In this document: positions 34,001 to 46,690 of the stretch, in pieces
Layout: each line of letters starts with the position of its first letter
Position numbering within the stretch: the stretch's first letter is position 1
Source: Xylogone sp. PMI_703
Taxonomy: Eukaryota; Ascomycota; Leotiomycetes
Reading direction: 5' to 3'
Length of the DNA stretch: 64,000 nt
Assembly (NCBI GenBank): GCA_021399445.1
Contig: JAJTUQ010000001.1
Coordinates: forward strand, 6,138,001-6,202,000
Notes under the pieces: generated by a model
Told to the model about the DNA's origin: nothing
The model's input: only the letters and a program-made list of their open reading frames with translations
Databases searched by the model: none
Translations under genes and position numbers: made by a program

Positions 34001-37000
34001 ACTTCCTGGCAGAAGAAGAGCGGTGAAGGAGACGCTAATCCACATGCGGCCTAGGCGCCAAAACTTATCGCGACCTCTGATTGTTGGATCCCACTGTGTG
34101 GTCAGAATAGATTAACCTCGATTTGCTGGATGAGGGGGGATTGTGATTGCTCACTCCGCGGGGCGGTGGCTCCCATTGCTCAGAATTGCGGTACACTTGC
34201 TCCATCGTTCCTTTTTGCCTCGTGCCGGTCCAAGTGGTCACGGTACGGAGATACTTGTACCTTCTTGGGTATATTCCCCTCTGGTTGCTGACCCGTCCAG
34301 TTCGGGTCAGCTCTCCATGACCGTCCTGGGCTTTCCGGATCCCAGTTGGGGAGAAACGGGCAGCTGGGAACATGAGCGCTCTCGAAGCAAGCGGGCGAGT
34401 CTGATTGGGCCTCACCCTCGGACTCGGCCAGTCACTCGCCCAGTACGTCAGCAGCCACTGGTCGGGAAGCCGTGATCATGGTGGTGCGGGAAAGAAACTT
34501 CAGGATGTCGTGCGTTAACATCTGTAGGACATCTGATATGCTATGCTGGCCGCGCCACAGATGGGAGAGAGTCTCAGCCAGACGCTGTACAATCCTGGGA
34601 TATACGTACAGCAAGGACAGCGGACCGTTTCCCGTGCGTGCAGTACAAGTCCGCCCAAGCAGGCGATTTGATGCTGCCCTACGAGCCTACGAACCACATC
34701 CTGCGTGCTGATGGCTATTGTTGGCTTGTTGTGGGTTTGTTACAGCTTTTCCTGGCGTGCAAGTTGCTGATGGGCAAGGTGGGTTTGTGCTGACTGTGAC
34801 CGGATGGTCCCGGCTATTCTCCGCTTTGGGAGCGCACTGGGCGTCTGGTTCGCTCCCCTCCTCACGTCCCTCGGCCCTCCCACAAGATCGCCTTTGCCTG
34901 GAAGCTCCCACGAATGTCCGCCATCACTTCTAGCACCCCGAGCACCAAAAGGCACGGAAGAAAAGCGTCTTGGTTCGGGGGCGACATGGGACGGCATCAA
35001 ACTTGCTCCCGGGTGTCGCCCCCCCTTGCGCTGCGTTTCTGCTGCTGGGCACGGCTAAAGCTTGACCCTAGGCGCCATTCTTGGGGTTATGGAGGGGGAT
35101 CGGGTGCGAAGAGAGTGACACCAAGGACCGCTGCGTCGACGTGGTTGCTGATGATTGGGGTAGCGAGACTCGGCCGTTGGCTCAGATGCCACGATCGTCA
35201 CGCTGACCAGTGGATTCTGGGAGTTGATACGCCCTTGTAGAAATGAGCTGATCAAGTCTGGACCGTCCTGGGACATGCTCAGATGGCCTCTCCGTTTGCA
35301 ATTGCTATTCTGCGATTTCTGCCTCGTGAAAGTCTCGTCGGCACCCCTCAATCCTTCAGCTGGGGAAGATTTTCGATCGGAGCTCCAGCGCATCCAATTT
35401 GTTTCTGGCCTCAGGCGACAACGGCAAACGCATGAAACGGGCTAGCACACCCATGCGCCAGCCCATCGTTTTTGGGGTCGGGGGAGGGCACACCCTGATT
35501 GGGTGGGTTTATCTGCGCGTAGCCGCTCTGCATATGCAATGCAAGTGCTCTGGCGCACAACAAGAGCTAATTTATTGCTGACTAGTCAAGAGGCTGCAGG
35601 GACCACCAGTGCGCTGGAGGTCTTCTCCATAATTCACAGGAGGAGAAACCCGTGGGTGGGTGGATGGGTGGACAAAGATAGAAATAAAACAAAACCCATG
35701 AACCGGGGGCCCAAAGAGGGGGAGCGTACAGGCGGTGAGGTCCGCAAGATACGTGGGTCGCGTATTGCCAATGGTTTCTGGGGTGTGACATGAATGGATA
35801 AACGTGACTCGCAGGTTTTGTGATCACTGCCCGAAGAGGTCGCTCAGTAGTAATGGTGGTGTTTGGATTTTGATATTGAGACCGCGCCGCGTCCTGATCT
35901 TTGCCGGCTGTTGGGATGCCAGCAGGAAAACCACATCTCAGGAACCCAAGATTGAAGATCAAAAGTCTTTTGATCCAGTGAGGATTCGCTCCCAATCGGA
36001 AAGCCGCATGAAATGAAGCATCCTACGATACGATCTGCATTGCATCCGTCGATGGAGTAGCATGTCCATGCATTTGCGGGCTCCGATGTGGAGATCGATG
36101 ATGGCCTCACAGGCAGTACGGTGATACAGTACGGAGTAGTGTAGTGTACTTACTTTGTAAGCGTTTCCTTGCGGTAAAAATAGGTCAAAACGGTTTTGCG
36201 AGGCGCATCGAGAAAAGGAACACTGTAAATATGACAGAATCCTGTAATAAGACGATACGGATAAAACCGTTGTCAAGAGGTACGCCAGGGTTCCTGCATC
36301 ATCATGTCTCTGAATTATCGTCTCTGATTAATGAGCCCTCACCAAGGTTGAGGTAGCACTTCGTGTCCGTTCTCCTTGAGAATGTTACAGGATGACCTCA
36401 AATCCAAGTACATGTGGCTTGAAAACGATACTCGTGCTCCAGATGCCCTGATTCGGGATTGAGCAAGATTGCTTTTGAACACTCAATTTCCGAATGGGGC
36501 TTCTGGTGATAAAGGAGGCGCGCGGGATGTGTTCAAATAGTAAGAAACAGGTTGATGAGATGAAGGCTCTGGGTATCTGAGCTGCTGCGGTAGGGCAAGA
36601 CGCACGAGGCTTTCTTCGATTTGGTGGAGTGTCATTATCAATGCGCCTGATGTGTCTGGATCAATAGCTGTGAGGTGGAGGACTCATTGGAAACCTCTGC
36701 AACTCAACTCTCCCACGGGTATGGTACCGTATTGCTATGGTGTAGAATAAGCAAGACATGACTAAGGGCTTTCATCGTCGAGGCATGGCTGTGGCCCAAG
36801 TTACGAAGTGCGGTACCTGTAAGATTGAGGTTGAGGGACCGGAGTCTACATTTCTAGATGTAAGCCCATCTGACATGTATGTGTTGGATTTCTTCCATGG
36901 GGTGGAGCGTTTTCTTTGCTCTCGGGATCCAAGTGGGCCCAAGCAGAGCCAAGGCTTTTACAACAGAAGCCTTTGTCTGGGCCGGAGAGGAAGTCACGTC

Positions 37001-40000
37001 ACATGAAGGAGGTGACCAGCGATGGTAGTGGTACTTGAATTGACAGAGAAGCCCTTTTTGCCCCGATTGACCGAAGGAGTTGTGATGGCTAGTGATTGCT
37101 TGACGTTGGTTGCACAAACCTCTACTTGGTGCTCAGTGTGTGGTGAGTGGAGGCTATCGCGTGAGTGAGGGCCCCGTGCCAGCGAATACTGTAGAGGTCG
37201 CTTGGTTTGAGGTTGAGGTTTGATCGTGACAGACCCGCCGACCACTCTTGTTCGTACACGATTGCCAAACGCCAGCCTCAGGGTCTGGTTGCAAATTCTG
37301 ATAGGAACGTACCTGTCACATCTAAGACAAAGCTAGATTCCAGGCGATAAGAGGATCCAGACCCAAGCCGGGCATTCATACACACAATAAGGAAGCAAGC
37401 GAGTACACATTGATGGTCCAGAACCTCCACGACAACGATAGTGTATGGTGCTCAGGACTCAGGACTCCATACTGGGCTTTTCAATTACATACAAGCAACT
37501 TGGATATAGACGATTGCAGCGTTGCATTGGACTCGAAGGTAGAGCGTAGATGTTTCTCTCGGGCAGAATGCCTAGACGTTTCTACGGATTAACCGCAACC
37601 CATTCCCCCATGTTTATGCGATGCCATGTCTGACGGATGACGCGCTGGGCCAGGACCGGCGGTGGTTGGCTGGTGTGGATGAAGTGCCGATCTGCCCTTC
37701 TGGCGGATATGGAGAGCCCTGCTCCCGGTGAGTGACCATGGTGACTTGAGAGATCCATGCCCACCTGGGCCTGCAGGGGGCCTCTGGCCTAAGGACCCGA
37801 ACCAGCAGGTGAGGGAAGAGCGTGCTGGATTGGGAGATGGGGCTGGACCCCGTGTTCGCCCTTCGACGAGGAGGAGGAGGAGAAGAAGAAAGAAGGATCA
37901 GGGTGCAAATCAATGTACTGTACTGTACGGCACAGTTCTTCGCTGCTTCTTCTTCAACGGCGAGTGGCTGCTTGCGATTTGCTCCTATCTTGAAGCTTCC
38001 CGGGCCGCAACTCTGGGCAAAGCACCCGCGGCCAGTAAGCTGCAACCAACAAGCAGCAGCCAGGAGCCAGGAGCCCAGCAGAGGCAATAATACACACAGT
38101 TTGCTGTTCCTCGCAGTTCCTCGCAGGTTGAGGTGCTCGCGAGCACGCATTCACACCATCTTCGTCATCCATCATCTAATCAATCGCGCGCCCAATGCAG
38201 CCTCCTGCTGGCACGGTGCCGCCCGCTGCACGGATGGCAGTGGTGCCAGTGGTGCCAACGGAGCTTGGGGTCGATGCGATACAGCAGCTAGTGGCAAGAG
38301 AGGGGGAGGTGCAAGCGGATGAAGCTTGTCGCGGCCAGGGAACAAATCATCGTGGGTGCTCGCAGCGTCGCAGCAGTGGCCACGGCGGTCGTTGTGGTGT
38401 GGTGTCGGTGCTTTTCGGTCGGCGGAGCCCTGCGTCTCTCCCAAGGGCCCCCACAAATTCCACTGTTGACCAAACCGGCCCTGCTGTCAAACCCATCTCT
38501 GCTCGTTAACTCTTTGCTCTCTGCCCTGCTGCCACGGCTGCTTGTTACTGCTTTGGGGAGGTGTCTTCTGCCCTTTGCCCTCTGCTCCATCTGCCTCTTC
38601 TGCCTCCTCTGCCACTCTCTGGTCAACCAGTAGTGGAGTCGAGATGATTACCTATTTGCCAAATTCACCGCTGATGGAGGTCGGCGGGTCCGGATAAGCA
38701 GTCTTTGCCCAACGTACCCCTGTTGCTACTCCACCGACGGTACTGTACTGTACTGGTTCCCTCACTCCAGCATCTGCTCAGAAGTCACGACGTGCTTCGA
38801 ATATCGGTCAGGGCTCGCTCGCCGTGTTCCAGGCAGCTCTGCGCTTGGGAGGAGGGCAGTAAAGGGCTCGCTAATCCGGCCACTTGGAAGGGCTGCATTT
38901 CCACGCGGCTACCGCGTTTTTCGATGGCGAGATGGGCGGCTCCATTTTGCTGCGAGTACGGCGTCTGGTAGGTTATCTCAAAAGGGAAACACGACCTTCC
39001 AGCAATTGCAGCGGGAGAGAGGGGTCGTGGCGGCCGCTCTGGTGGAGTTACTTGCCGCCAGTAGTAGTAGAGCAAGAACAAAGGCGATCCGGAACCGGAT
39101 GCTGTACAGGCCAATGATGACGGTGCATACAAATCCATCCTAGAGAATTTCTACAGTACAACCGAAATCGAAGCGAAGCATTGTGTAGTGCGTATGGTGC
39201 TGGATGGTGAATAATGTGTTGATGTTGTTGTGGTCGTTGATCCGGCGGCTCTAAACAGCAGCTAGGGCCGTGGGAGTAAGGCGTGTAAGGGCAGGATGCG
39301 ATCTCATCGGGTCCGTCCCAGCGACCTGCAAATAGGCGTGCCCCGAGCTTGCTTGCATATTCCGTTCTTCAGACACACACCACACCACAGCACTACCCGG
39401 CCTTGCCCTACCGACCGCGGCTGGCGCTGCATCTCATCTTTCGTCACTTTCTGCTTGCTGTGTGCCCTTCTTTTGTCAGAGAGATTCTGCACTCCGGGCC
39501 CGTCACTGCCAGACGGACCACTACTGTGCTCTGCGCATGTGCATAGCGGTCCATCGAGCTAAGTCACGGACAAACCACAATGCAGCTACGAGAGATCCCA
39601 TCGGAGATTTCGCAGGACCCGACCCATGGTGGTTCCGCGGCATGCTCTGTGCGCTGCTGCTCAGGCTTGATCGCTGCGAGGTTACTGCACTGCCGGCGGC
39701 GGGATCTTCTTGCAGCTTTGCAGTCGATCTCCAAACGGCCTCAGGAGCACAGATAGATCTGAAACCGACACCCATCCATCACACTATCGCACCGCACCTA
39801 CATCATCGAGCGACCCAAGATCTGCCTCAGCCGGCTGTCCATGCTTCTGCTTTTTCTGGGGAGAAACTCGGGAGCTCTGCGCACAGGAGAGCGAAGCGAC
39901 TATGAGAGCAACAGCAACAGTGCGAAAGAGCGGTACGGATCTTCACGACCCCACGGCCAATATTGGTTCCGACCAGAGACGGCAGACCTCATCTGCCCTT

Positions 40001-41475
40001 TCGAGCCTTTCCACTTTGTTGACAGAACGGGGAGCTACTTGGCCGCTGGACTGCAAATGAATGACTGTTGGGATTATTCAGCAGCGCGCCAAAACAGCCA
40101 GACAGCAGCCAACGGCGGCTCCTCAGACACGCTGTCCGCTGGGGATTTGTCTGGTGCCCTTTGGCTGTGATGTGTTGTGTTGTCTCGTCCGCTCTGGGCT
40201 GGGCTGGGCTGGAAGACTGCGATCTGATGTCGCCCAGGACGGTACCTGTACAGTACCTTTTCTCCATTGTTTCGATTTATTTTTAAAACAGCACCCAGAG
40301 CATTGATCAGGGTTCAAGTGTCTGATGCTACAGTACCATACCGTCGTCTGCACCCATCGATGAAGAGCAGGTCCGTTGGAAGGATGCAAAGCCAATTTGC
40401 AGGCGGGTCTCCGGCTACGAGGGACGAGCTTGATAGGCTCGTGGAGCTGAAGGGCGCGTGCTCAGGGCAGACTGTTCGTGGTCCAATGTTCCGTTTGGGG
40501 TCTTTGCTAGCGGAGCAACACTCGTTTCTTCCAGCCTCCCCTACTTCCTGCCCTTACACAGTACCCGCTGGGAAGCACCACGCAACCTGTACAGTCAGGT
40601 TGTGCCCAGACGCTGCGAGCTCTGCTCTTCCCGTGCAACCCGACCCGCAGGGCCTCCCTAGGAGCAAGTCAACCATCGAACTGCTCCCACGATCCATCCG
40701 CGTCCAATCCATCCAACCGCACTCGCCAGAGGCATCCAGTCATCCCTTCGCAGCATCTCCAATCGCCCAATCCGCGCGTCAGGGCGCGATGGTCCCGGTT
40801 GCGGCTGGTGAGATCGGCCGGAAAAAATAAAGCACGTAAACAATTACTGTAAAAAAAGAATAATACAATGGTCATTAGAAATTGGTTGGAATTGCTAAAA
40901 CGGAAGACATTGAAACCAGAAGCAAGGGAAAAAAGCAAGCCGAGCCACTCACGGGCCGAGGCCAGTAGTTCTGGGTGAGTAATTACTCTCGGTAATGTCG
41001 AGGAAGCGCCAGGGCTCCGGCGCGGTATTGCTACTGTACAGTACGGAGGTACGGTAAAGTAACAATGCGGTACGGTTCAATCAATAGAGATTATTGAAGG
41101 GTGTACGGAGGTAAACTGGCTGTTGCCCTTTGCTGGGAGCTGCGTCTGCGTTGCCTTCTCCGTCGAGGAACCAGCGTCGTACAGAGCAGACCAGCGCTGC
41201 CCGAACAGGACTTCTCGCTCCACCTGGGACTCCACTTCCGCGGTCTGGTTCTCCTCCGGCTCCTGCTGCTGCTTGGAAGCGCTGCTGCCACAGCGAGCGA
41301 GTGCTACGGTGGTGCTGTCAGAAGTGCCGGACCTGAGGGCGCTGGGAGTGAACTGTACAGCACTAGAGCCCGTACGTAGGACGCAGACTCCAGCAGACCA
41401 GCAGACAGGTACGGGGTGCGGTACGGTACATAGGACAGTGCAGTACATGGCAGCATAGCGTGAGAACGGGTCATG
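31001..41475. other. 10.5 kb gene desert upstream of StuA
   Basis: No supported protein gene on either strand. Many frames of 60-240 codons are open, but they overlap on both strands, start at non-ATG codons as often as not, and contain no domains. That fits stop-poor, relatively GC-rich noncoding DNA. GTAC-rich motifs (TGTACAGTAC, GTACGGAG) recur at 34243, 36129, 37916, 38739, 40245, 41032, 41041 and 41103. The left end is the BRCT promoter and the right end passes into the StuA leader. Long noncoding RNAs or distal control of StuA are possible but cannot be seen. Confidence 0.6.
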
Positions 41476-42269
41476 GAGCTCGCCCCAGCCGTACACAGTA
41501 CATCCAGTACTGACATTTTACTTCGTACCTCCGTACTGTCGTAGCGATAGCTTGCCCTGTCTTTCGGTGCTGGCCGCTGCTGCTCTGGCCTGACGCGTGC
41601 CTCCTGGCAGTCAGTGGGTTGGTACAGATTACGGTACACAAGACACTTACGGCTCAGCACCAGGAGACAGAAATTGCCCTTTTTGCCGGTGCTCTGGCCT
41701 TCGGTGAATTTTTCCTTTTTGTCTCTTCTTTGCTTCTTCCCTGACCGTTCTTCCTGCTCTGGCCCAGCGATCAAAGAGGCAACAGAGCGCAAGAAGGAAA
41801 GAAAAACGAGCACCAGCACCAGCAACACCAAGCACCAGCGCCAGCAGCACGAGGGAGAGGGCACCACGCACCACAACGCAGCAGCACCCACCCAACGCAC
41901 ATCCACACTCCAACCCCCCCAGGCACTTTGCAGCTTTCCCAGGTGGCGCCGGACTAGCGCCAGTGCAGCGCGCCGACAGGGGACCCCCCCAGGGCACGGA
42001 ATTGGCGCGAGCGCTCGGCTTTGCCAGGACGCAGCAGCAGCGCAGCCAGCGAGGCGCCAGACCGTTCTGGGACTAGGGCCGCAACGCAGGCTCTCAACCT
42101 TTAAACTTCTTAGCACCTTCCACCACTTCCTGCAACCAACAGACCTACGGTAAGCTCGCCCGTCGCTCGTCGCTCGTTTATCAACTGTCCGTCCATCCAT
42201 CCACCCTCCGGCCACCACCACGACCACACCCCAACCTCCCGCGTCGAACACACACAATTCCCCATCCTG

Positions 42270-42375
42270 ACTCCTCCTGCTCTCTCCTCCTTCTCTCTCT
42301 CTCTCTTTCTCTTCGTCCGTCCATCCTTCTTTTCTCCCTTCTCTCTCTCTCTTCTCTCCTCCCGACCTCTCCATT
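42270..42375 (+). repeat. CT-rich tract in the StuA leader
   Basis: Dense CTCTCT/CTTTCT DNA on the coding strand. Such tracts are common just upstream of or at transcription starts of strongly regulated ascomycete genes. They also explain the long but meaningless antisense open frame over this region. Confidence 0.7.
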
Positions 42376-43059
42376 TTCTTCCTTTCTTTCAAGGAGGCAG
42401 AGTCTAGCTGGTACGTGCCTCTCCCGCTCGCCCTCAATCCCACCGCTACTGCATCTTGCATCCGCCTCGCCCAGTCCTCGCCTGCTCTGCTTTCGCCTGA
42501 GAGTTTCTGACCAGATTCTTAGTAAACCCACCTGGGACCTGCATTAGACGTGTGGAATAGAGGCAGCCCAGTCCTCCGCACTCGACCACCGCCCACCGAC
42601 CTCTCGTCGATCCAGCTCACGCTCCTGCTGCTCTTGCTGCTGCTTCGTGCGTCCAGCAATTGCTCCTTCTGCGCGTCGTCTTTTTGCGAACGAGATAAAC
42701 CACGTCGCACGGCCTCCAACCATCCCGCAAGGACCTTCTGCCCTCTGCAGCCCGCCCCTTCCTCTCAGGTCGCCAACGGCCCCGAATTGAAAAACCTGCC
42801 TTGTGCCCATCCCCGACCGGAAAAGGTTGATCAAGGTTCAAGCAGATTTGTCTGCACGTTCGCGTAACTGCCAGCGCCCACAACTGCTTCTTGGACTACA
42901 CGTCTTCTCTCAATTGCACTGGCACTTGACGCGTGCTCTAAAAAAGTTTCTTTTTAACGACCTTCTACGAGCCAAAAGAATTGTCTTCTAGCATTTTCTT
43001 GGGTCCTCCCAGATAGCACCTTTTTTTCTTGTTACGAAAGGCGTTCTTCTGGTGGGCAT

Positions 43060-43083
43060 ATGACCTTCACTCTGTCACGATAG
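43060..43083 (+). CDS. Upstream ORF of StuA, 7 codons (MTFTLSR)
   Basis: The first ATG after 1.58 kb of ATG-free leader opens a 7-codon frame ending in TAG at 43081-43083. If retained in the mRNA, it would be the first start met by scanning ribosomes. It may lie in a leader intron, since acceptors occur at about 43352 and 43467; this cannot be settled from sequence. Confidence 0.45.
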   Translation: MTFTLSR

Positions 43084-43569
43084 GTTCAATTTTCTACTAT
43101 CTGTGACTTGAACCGCAAAAGATCTTAAAAAAGTCACGATACAAAGCGTACGTACCGCCTACCAAACCATTTATTAGATCAGGCAAAAAAGAAATCTGCC
43201 GTTTGCACTCGGCAGCATTTGCAGGAGCAATCCTTCCTGTGTAAAAACACCTCAAAAAAAGAGAAAAAGACCCTTTTTTTCCCATCCATCTGGGCGGCTT
43301 GCATTGTCCTCGAATTGATTTGATTCGAGCCACTTTCCGTCCTGTGTTTTCAGCAAGCAGAGGCATTTTTTATTATTATTTTGCCTTGCTGCCATAGCAC
43401 TGCTTGGGTGGGCAGCTTCTGCATTGGCTACTCCACTACCGCGACATTGTCCTTCAGGACTTGACAGATTCAACCGATAAGCTGGATCTTCCGTCGATAT
43501 CGCAGGTCCATACCCGGGGTCTCTCTGACGTGCCGTTCTACAATCATCACGCTGCTCAACGACCATTGT

Positions 43570-43674
43570 ATGTGAATGATCGATTGCCCTCACTGCCTCT
43601 GCCGCAACCACAACCGGCATACTCCTCCGTTGCTTCTTCTCCCCGGGTTGGTTCCTTGGCTTCGTCCTCTCTAA
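43570..43674 (+). promoter_or_regulatory. Start-stop element and second upstream ORF of StuA
   Basis: ATGTGA at 43570-43575 is a minimal start-stop upstream ORF, and it is followed at once by ATG at 43576, which opens a 32-codon frame ending at 43674. Both are out of frame with StuA. Start-stop elements stall or dissipate scanning ribosomes. They only act this way if the StuA start is 43875 and the region is leader. Confidence 0.4.
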
Positions 43675-43874
43675 GCTCTAACGGTTCTCATACGTCGTCT
43701 ATCTCCTCATCAGCATCGTCATATACCACTGCTCCGTCCTCAAACGGCCCTAAAACGCCTTCACCGACTATTGGTGTAAGCACCGGACTGCCAACTACTC
43801 TCCCACAACCCTCATACAGCGGTGCCTCTCCTTCTACCGCTTCCTATTACAACCAAGACACCTACCCAAACAAC

Positions 43875-45932
43875 ATGAATCACAGCTCCCAAGAGATGTA
43901 TTACCCCACGCACATGTCCGCGGGGCAACCGCCAGCACCCCAAACTGTCACGTCAGGTGCTCTGACCCATTATTCTCACCAGCAACCACCGTTGCTACAA
44001 CCAGGCCCGGCGCAGTATTCTCCAGCGCCCGTTGCATATCCTCAGTATGGCTACGCAAATGGACTAGCTTCACCTCAGGCTGCAGGACACCAAGTACCTG
44101 GATCAATGGCTAGCCAGGGCAATGTACTACCACTTCCAGCAATGGCACCACAGCCAGCAATGACGAGCCAGGGATATGCACCACAAGCTGGATTTGATAC
44201 CACCGGTCAGATTGCTCCTCCAGGAATGAAGCCTCGCGTGACTGCAACCTTATGGGAAGACGAAGGTAGCCTGTGCTTCCAGGTCGAGGCTAAAGGCGTA
44301 TGCGTTGCAAGGCGAGAAGGTATGAGCCAGGTCGCAACTTTCAATAGTGGCATTTTCCCCCCCAATGGAACGAAGTTGACTAACATTGCTTGGCAGACAA
44401 CCACATGATCAATGGCACCAAACTTTTGAACGTAGCTGGAATGACTCGTGGAAGACGAGATGGTATTCTTAAGAGTGAGAAAATGAGACACGTCGTGAAA
44501 ATTGGTCCCATGCATTTGAAAGGCGTCTGGTATGTCTATTTTTGAAATAATCTGGAGTCCTATAAAGAAGCTTTCAGTACTAATCTAAAATTGTAGGATT
44601 CCGTTTGAGCGGGCTCTCGACTTTGCCAACAAAGAAAAAATTACTGAGTTGTTGTACCCATTATTCGTCCACAATATCGGTGCTCTTCTATATCACCCAA
44701 CCAACCAGACTCGAACAAACGCTGTCATGGCTGCTGCTGAACGTCGAAAGCAGGAGCAGAACCAGATTCGAAATGCTCCTCCAGGACTTCCTTCAATCCA
44801 CCACCACCCGATGAATCCTTCAATTGCCGGCCATTTGCCCAGCCCACAGCATTCAATCGCGCCTCATCCTGGAACAGTGGCTCGCCCATCTCTTGACCGT
44901 GCACATACATTCCCAACGCCTCCAACAAGCGCATCTAGCGTAATGGGCAGTATGGGTAGCTCAGATGGAGGCTACCAGTGGACCCAGCAAGGAATGGGAA
45001 GCGTACAAGGTACCAATTCTTTGTCCATTGATACTGGGCTAAGTAACGCTCGCTCATTGCCTACCACTCCAGCGACGACCCCTCCCGGTAACTCGATGCA
45101 AAACATGCAGCAGTATCAGCAAAGCACTCAGCCATACGATACCTCGCGGCAGATGTACTCAGCGCCATCTTCTCAGCAGAGCTCCTATCCACAGTCCGCA
45201 CCAGGGCAGGACCGTTATTCACAACAGAACTCGTACGTGAAAAATGAGATGGGGCCTCCATCCAGCCGGACAGCAGGTTCTGAGCACCACGACCCAAAGG
45301 ATACGAACGGGATGATTCACCATGGTCAGGGAAATGGTCAGGTTGGCCACGTAGTGGAAGAGGAGGCTGATCACGAGCATGATGCAGAATACACGCATGA
45401 TAATTCAGGGAATTATGATGCCAGTCGTAATTCCTATAGTTACAACAATGGCCCCAGCGTAGGGTCCATGCCGGGCGATCACGCCCATATCTCCCCCGAA
45501 ATGACTGGTTCTCCAAATCACCAAGCTGGCTCAGGGCGGGCTACTCCACGAACAGCAGCAGCACCACAGCCTTACTATACCCAACAACAGAGTGGCTATA
45601 GCACACCTCCACGGGTTCAACCTCCATCAAGTAATCTTTATAATGTAATGAGTAGTGAACGCGGCACGGCAAACACCACCAACGGCAGTGATGTCTATGC
45701 CCCACAGCCAGATATGAACGGATACCCTTCGCAGCATCCAGTCATGAACGGAGCTCCTGGGAGCAACAAGCGAGGTAGAGATGACGATGAAGACAATCGT
45801 CCTTCCAGCGGTGGCCCTGAAGCTGAGGGTCTGAAAAGACGCAAGACTGTGGGTGAAGTTTCGGCTCCTGGGGCTGGATTCGAGCCCTCGCTCAACCGAG
45901 CTCGAACATCTATTTCCCAACGACGTCGGTAA
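43875..45932 (+). CDS. stuA: APSES-domain transcription factor StuA
   Basis: Developmental regulator of conidiophore and hyphal morphogenesis (StuA of Aspergillus, ASM-1 of Neurospora, Efg1/Phd1 in yeasts). Exons 43875-44319, 44397-44529 and 44597-45932 give 637 aa from the first in-frame ATG. The N-terminus is Gln/Pro/Tyr-rich. The APSES DNA-binding domain spans about residues 120-225: [40 protein letters not shown], then [19 protein letters not shown]. Both introns interrupt it. A conserved [12 protein letters not shown] block and a TGLSN...[10 protein letters not shown] block follow the domain, as in StuA orthologues. A bipartite basic signal (NKRGR ... LKRRKTV, about 583-610) sits near the C-terminus, which ends in QRRR. 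The reading frame is open for 159 further codons upstream without an ATG, so an N-terminally longer form is possible. The long leader is described separately. Confidence 0.95.
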
Positions 45933-46690
45933 TTCGATTTCGTGTTGAGCTTTGACCATCCATCCATTTATGCAACCTCAAGCCAAGCTCGCCATTTCTC
46001 GGGATTCTGCTTATATACCCAGCTTTCCACAACTTCGAACCGCATGAATGGGAATGGTATACAAACCTCTCCACATTCCTTGAAAAAGTTTAGTTTTTAT
46101 TTTTCTTATCCGGCTTCACGATTGTTTTTGTATTCGCTGAAAAACAACCACTCGGCATATTCTTCTATTCGCTTCCAATGACGAGTTTACGACCTTATTT
46201 TTAAAGATGGTCCTTCATTGTTGATATGGCTGATGATTTACGCTTTGCAAAAGAAAAAAACCCCGGGGATTAATCTAAGAGACGGTATTCCCAAGAATAA
46301 AATGCGAGCGAATATGGTTGCCACAAACGCCTGTAATGAACCTAGGCGCGATGAACTAGCCGGACGGCTATTTATCAATTTGTTTCCTTGAGTTTACATT
46401 CATGACCATTAACGACTATTTCTTTTTTTTTCTGGTTCTTTTATGTAGCTGATGAACGATTTACGAGAGAAATAAAAGCTTTGGATTAAAAAAATCAGAA
46501 TTATATCTACATCATTCATATGTTACAGAAGTGATTTTCATGATAGACATATTCTGCTATATAATTGCTTGATCTTGAAGTTATGCATGAGATATCAAGA
46601 ACAGTGCAAATTTTTCTTTTATATGCCCACTGAACGCCAGAAGAACTTTTTATAAGAGATACCAAAACGCCTATGAATTCTCCGGGACGC
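45933..46690. other. Convergent 3' ends of StuA and the PRO2 homologue
   Basis: AT-rich 758 bp holding the two 3' UTRs. No gene or recognisable element. Confidence 0.6.

Larger units (their letters stand above)
41476..43874 (+). promoter_or_regulatory. Long AUG-depleted leader (5' UTR) of StuA
   Basis: From 41476 to 43059 there is no ATG on the plus strand, and up to 43569 there is only one. The interval is C/T-rich, with a strong pyrimidine tract at 42270-42375, and holds plausible splice donors (GTAAGC at 42150, GTACGT at 42411) and acceptors (TTTCAG near 43352, TTGACAG near 43467). This is what a long spliced mRNA leader under selection against upstream AUGs looks like. Aspergillus nidulans stuA is known to have long leaders with short upstream ORFs. 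The transcription start is inferred to be near or after 41.5 kb. Confidence 0.65.

Noticed and set aside
41304..42461. 385-aa open frame on the minus strand
   Set aside because: It is the antisense of the CT-rich, ATG-poor StuA leader. Its Arg/Glu/Gly-rich low-complexity composition is explained by that tract, and no domain is visible.
43404..43406. TTG at 43404 as the annotated StuA start
   Set aside because: It is simply the first near-cognate codon after a stop. The first AUG at 43875 leads directly into the conserved StuA N-terminus; a longer form is kept only as a finding.
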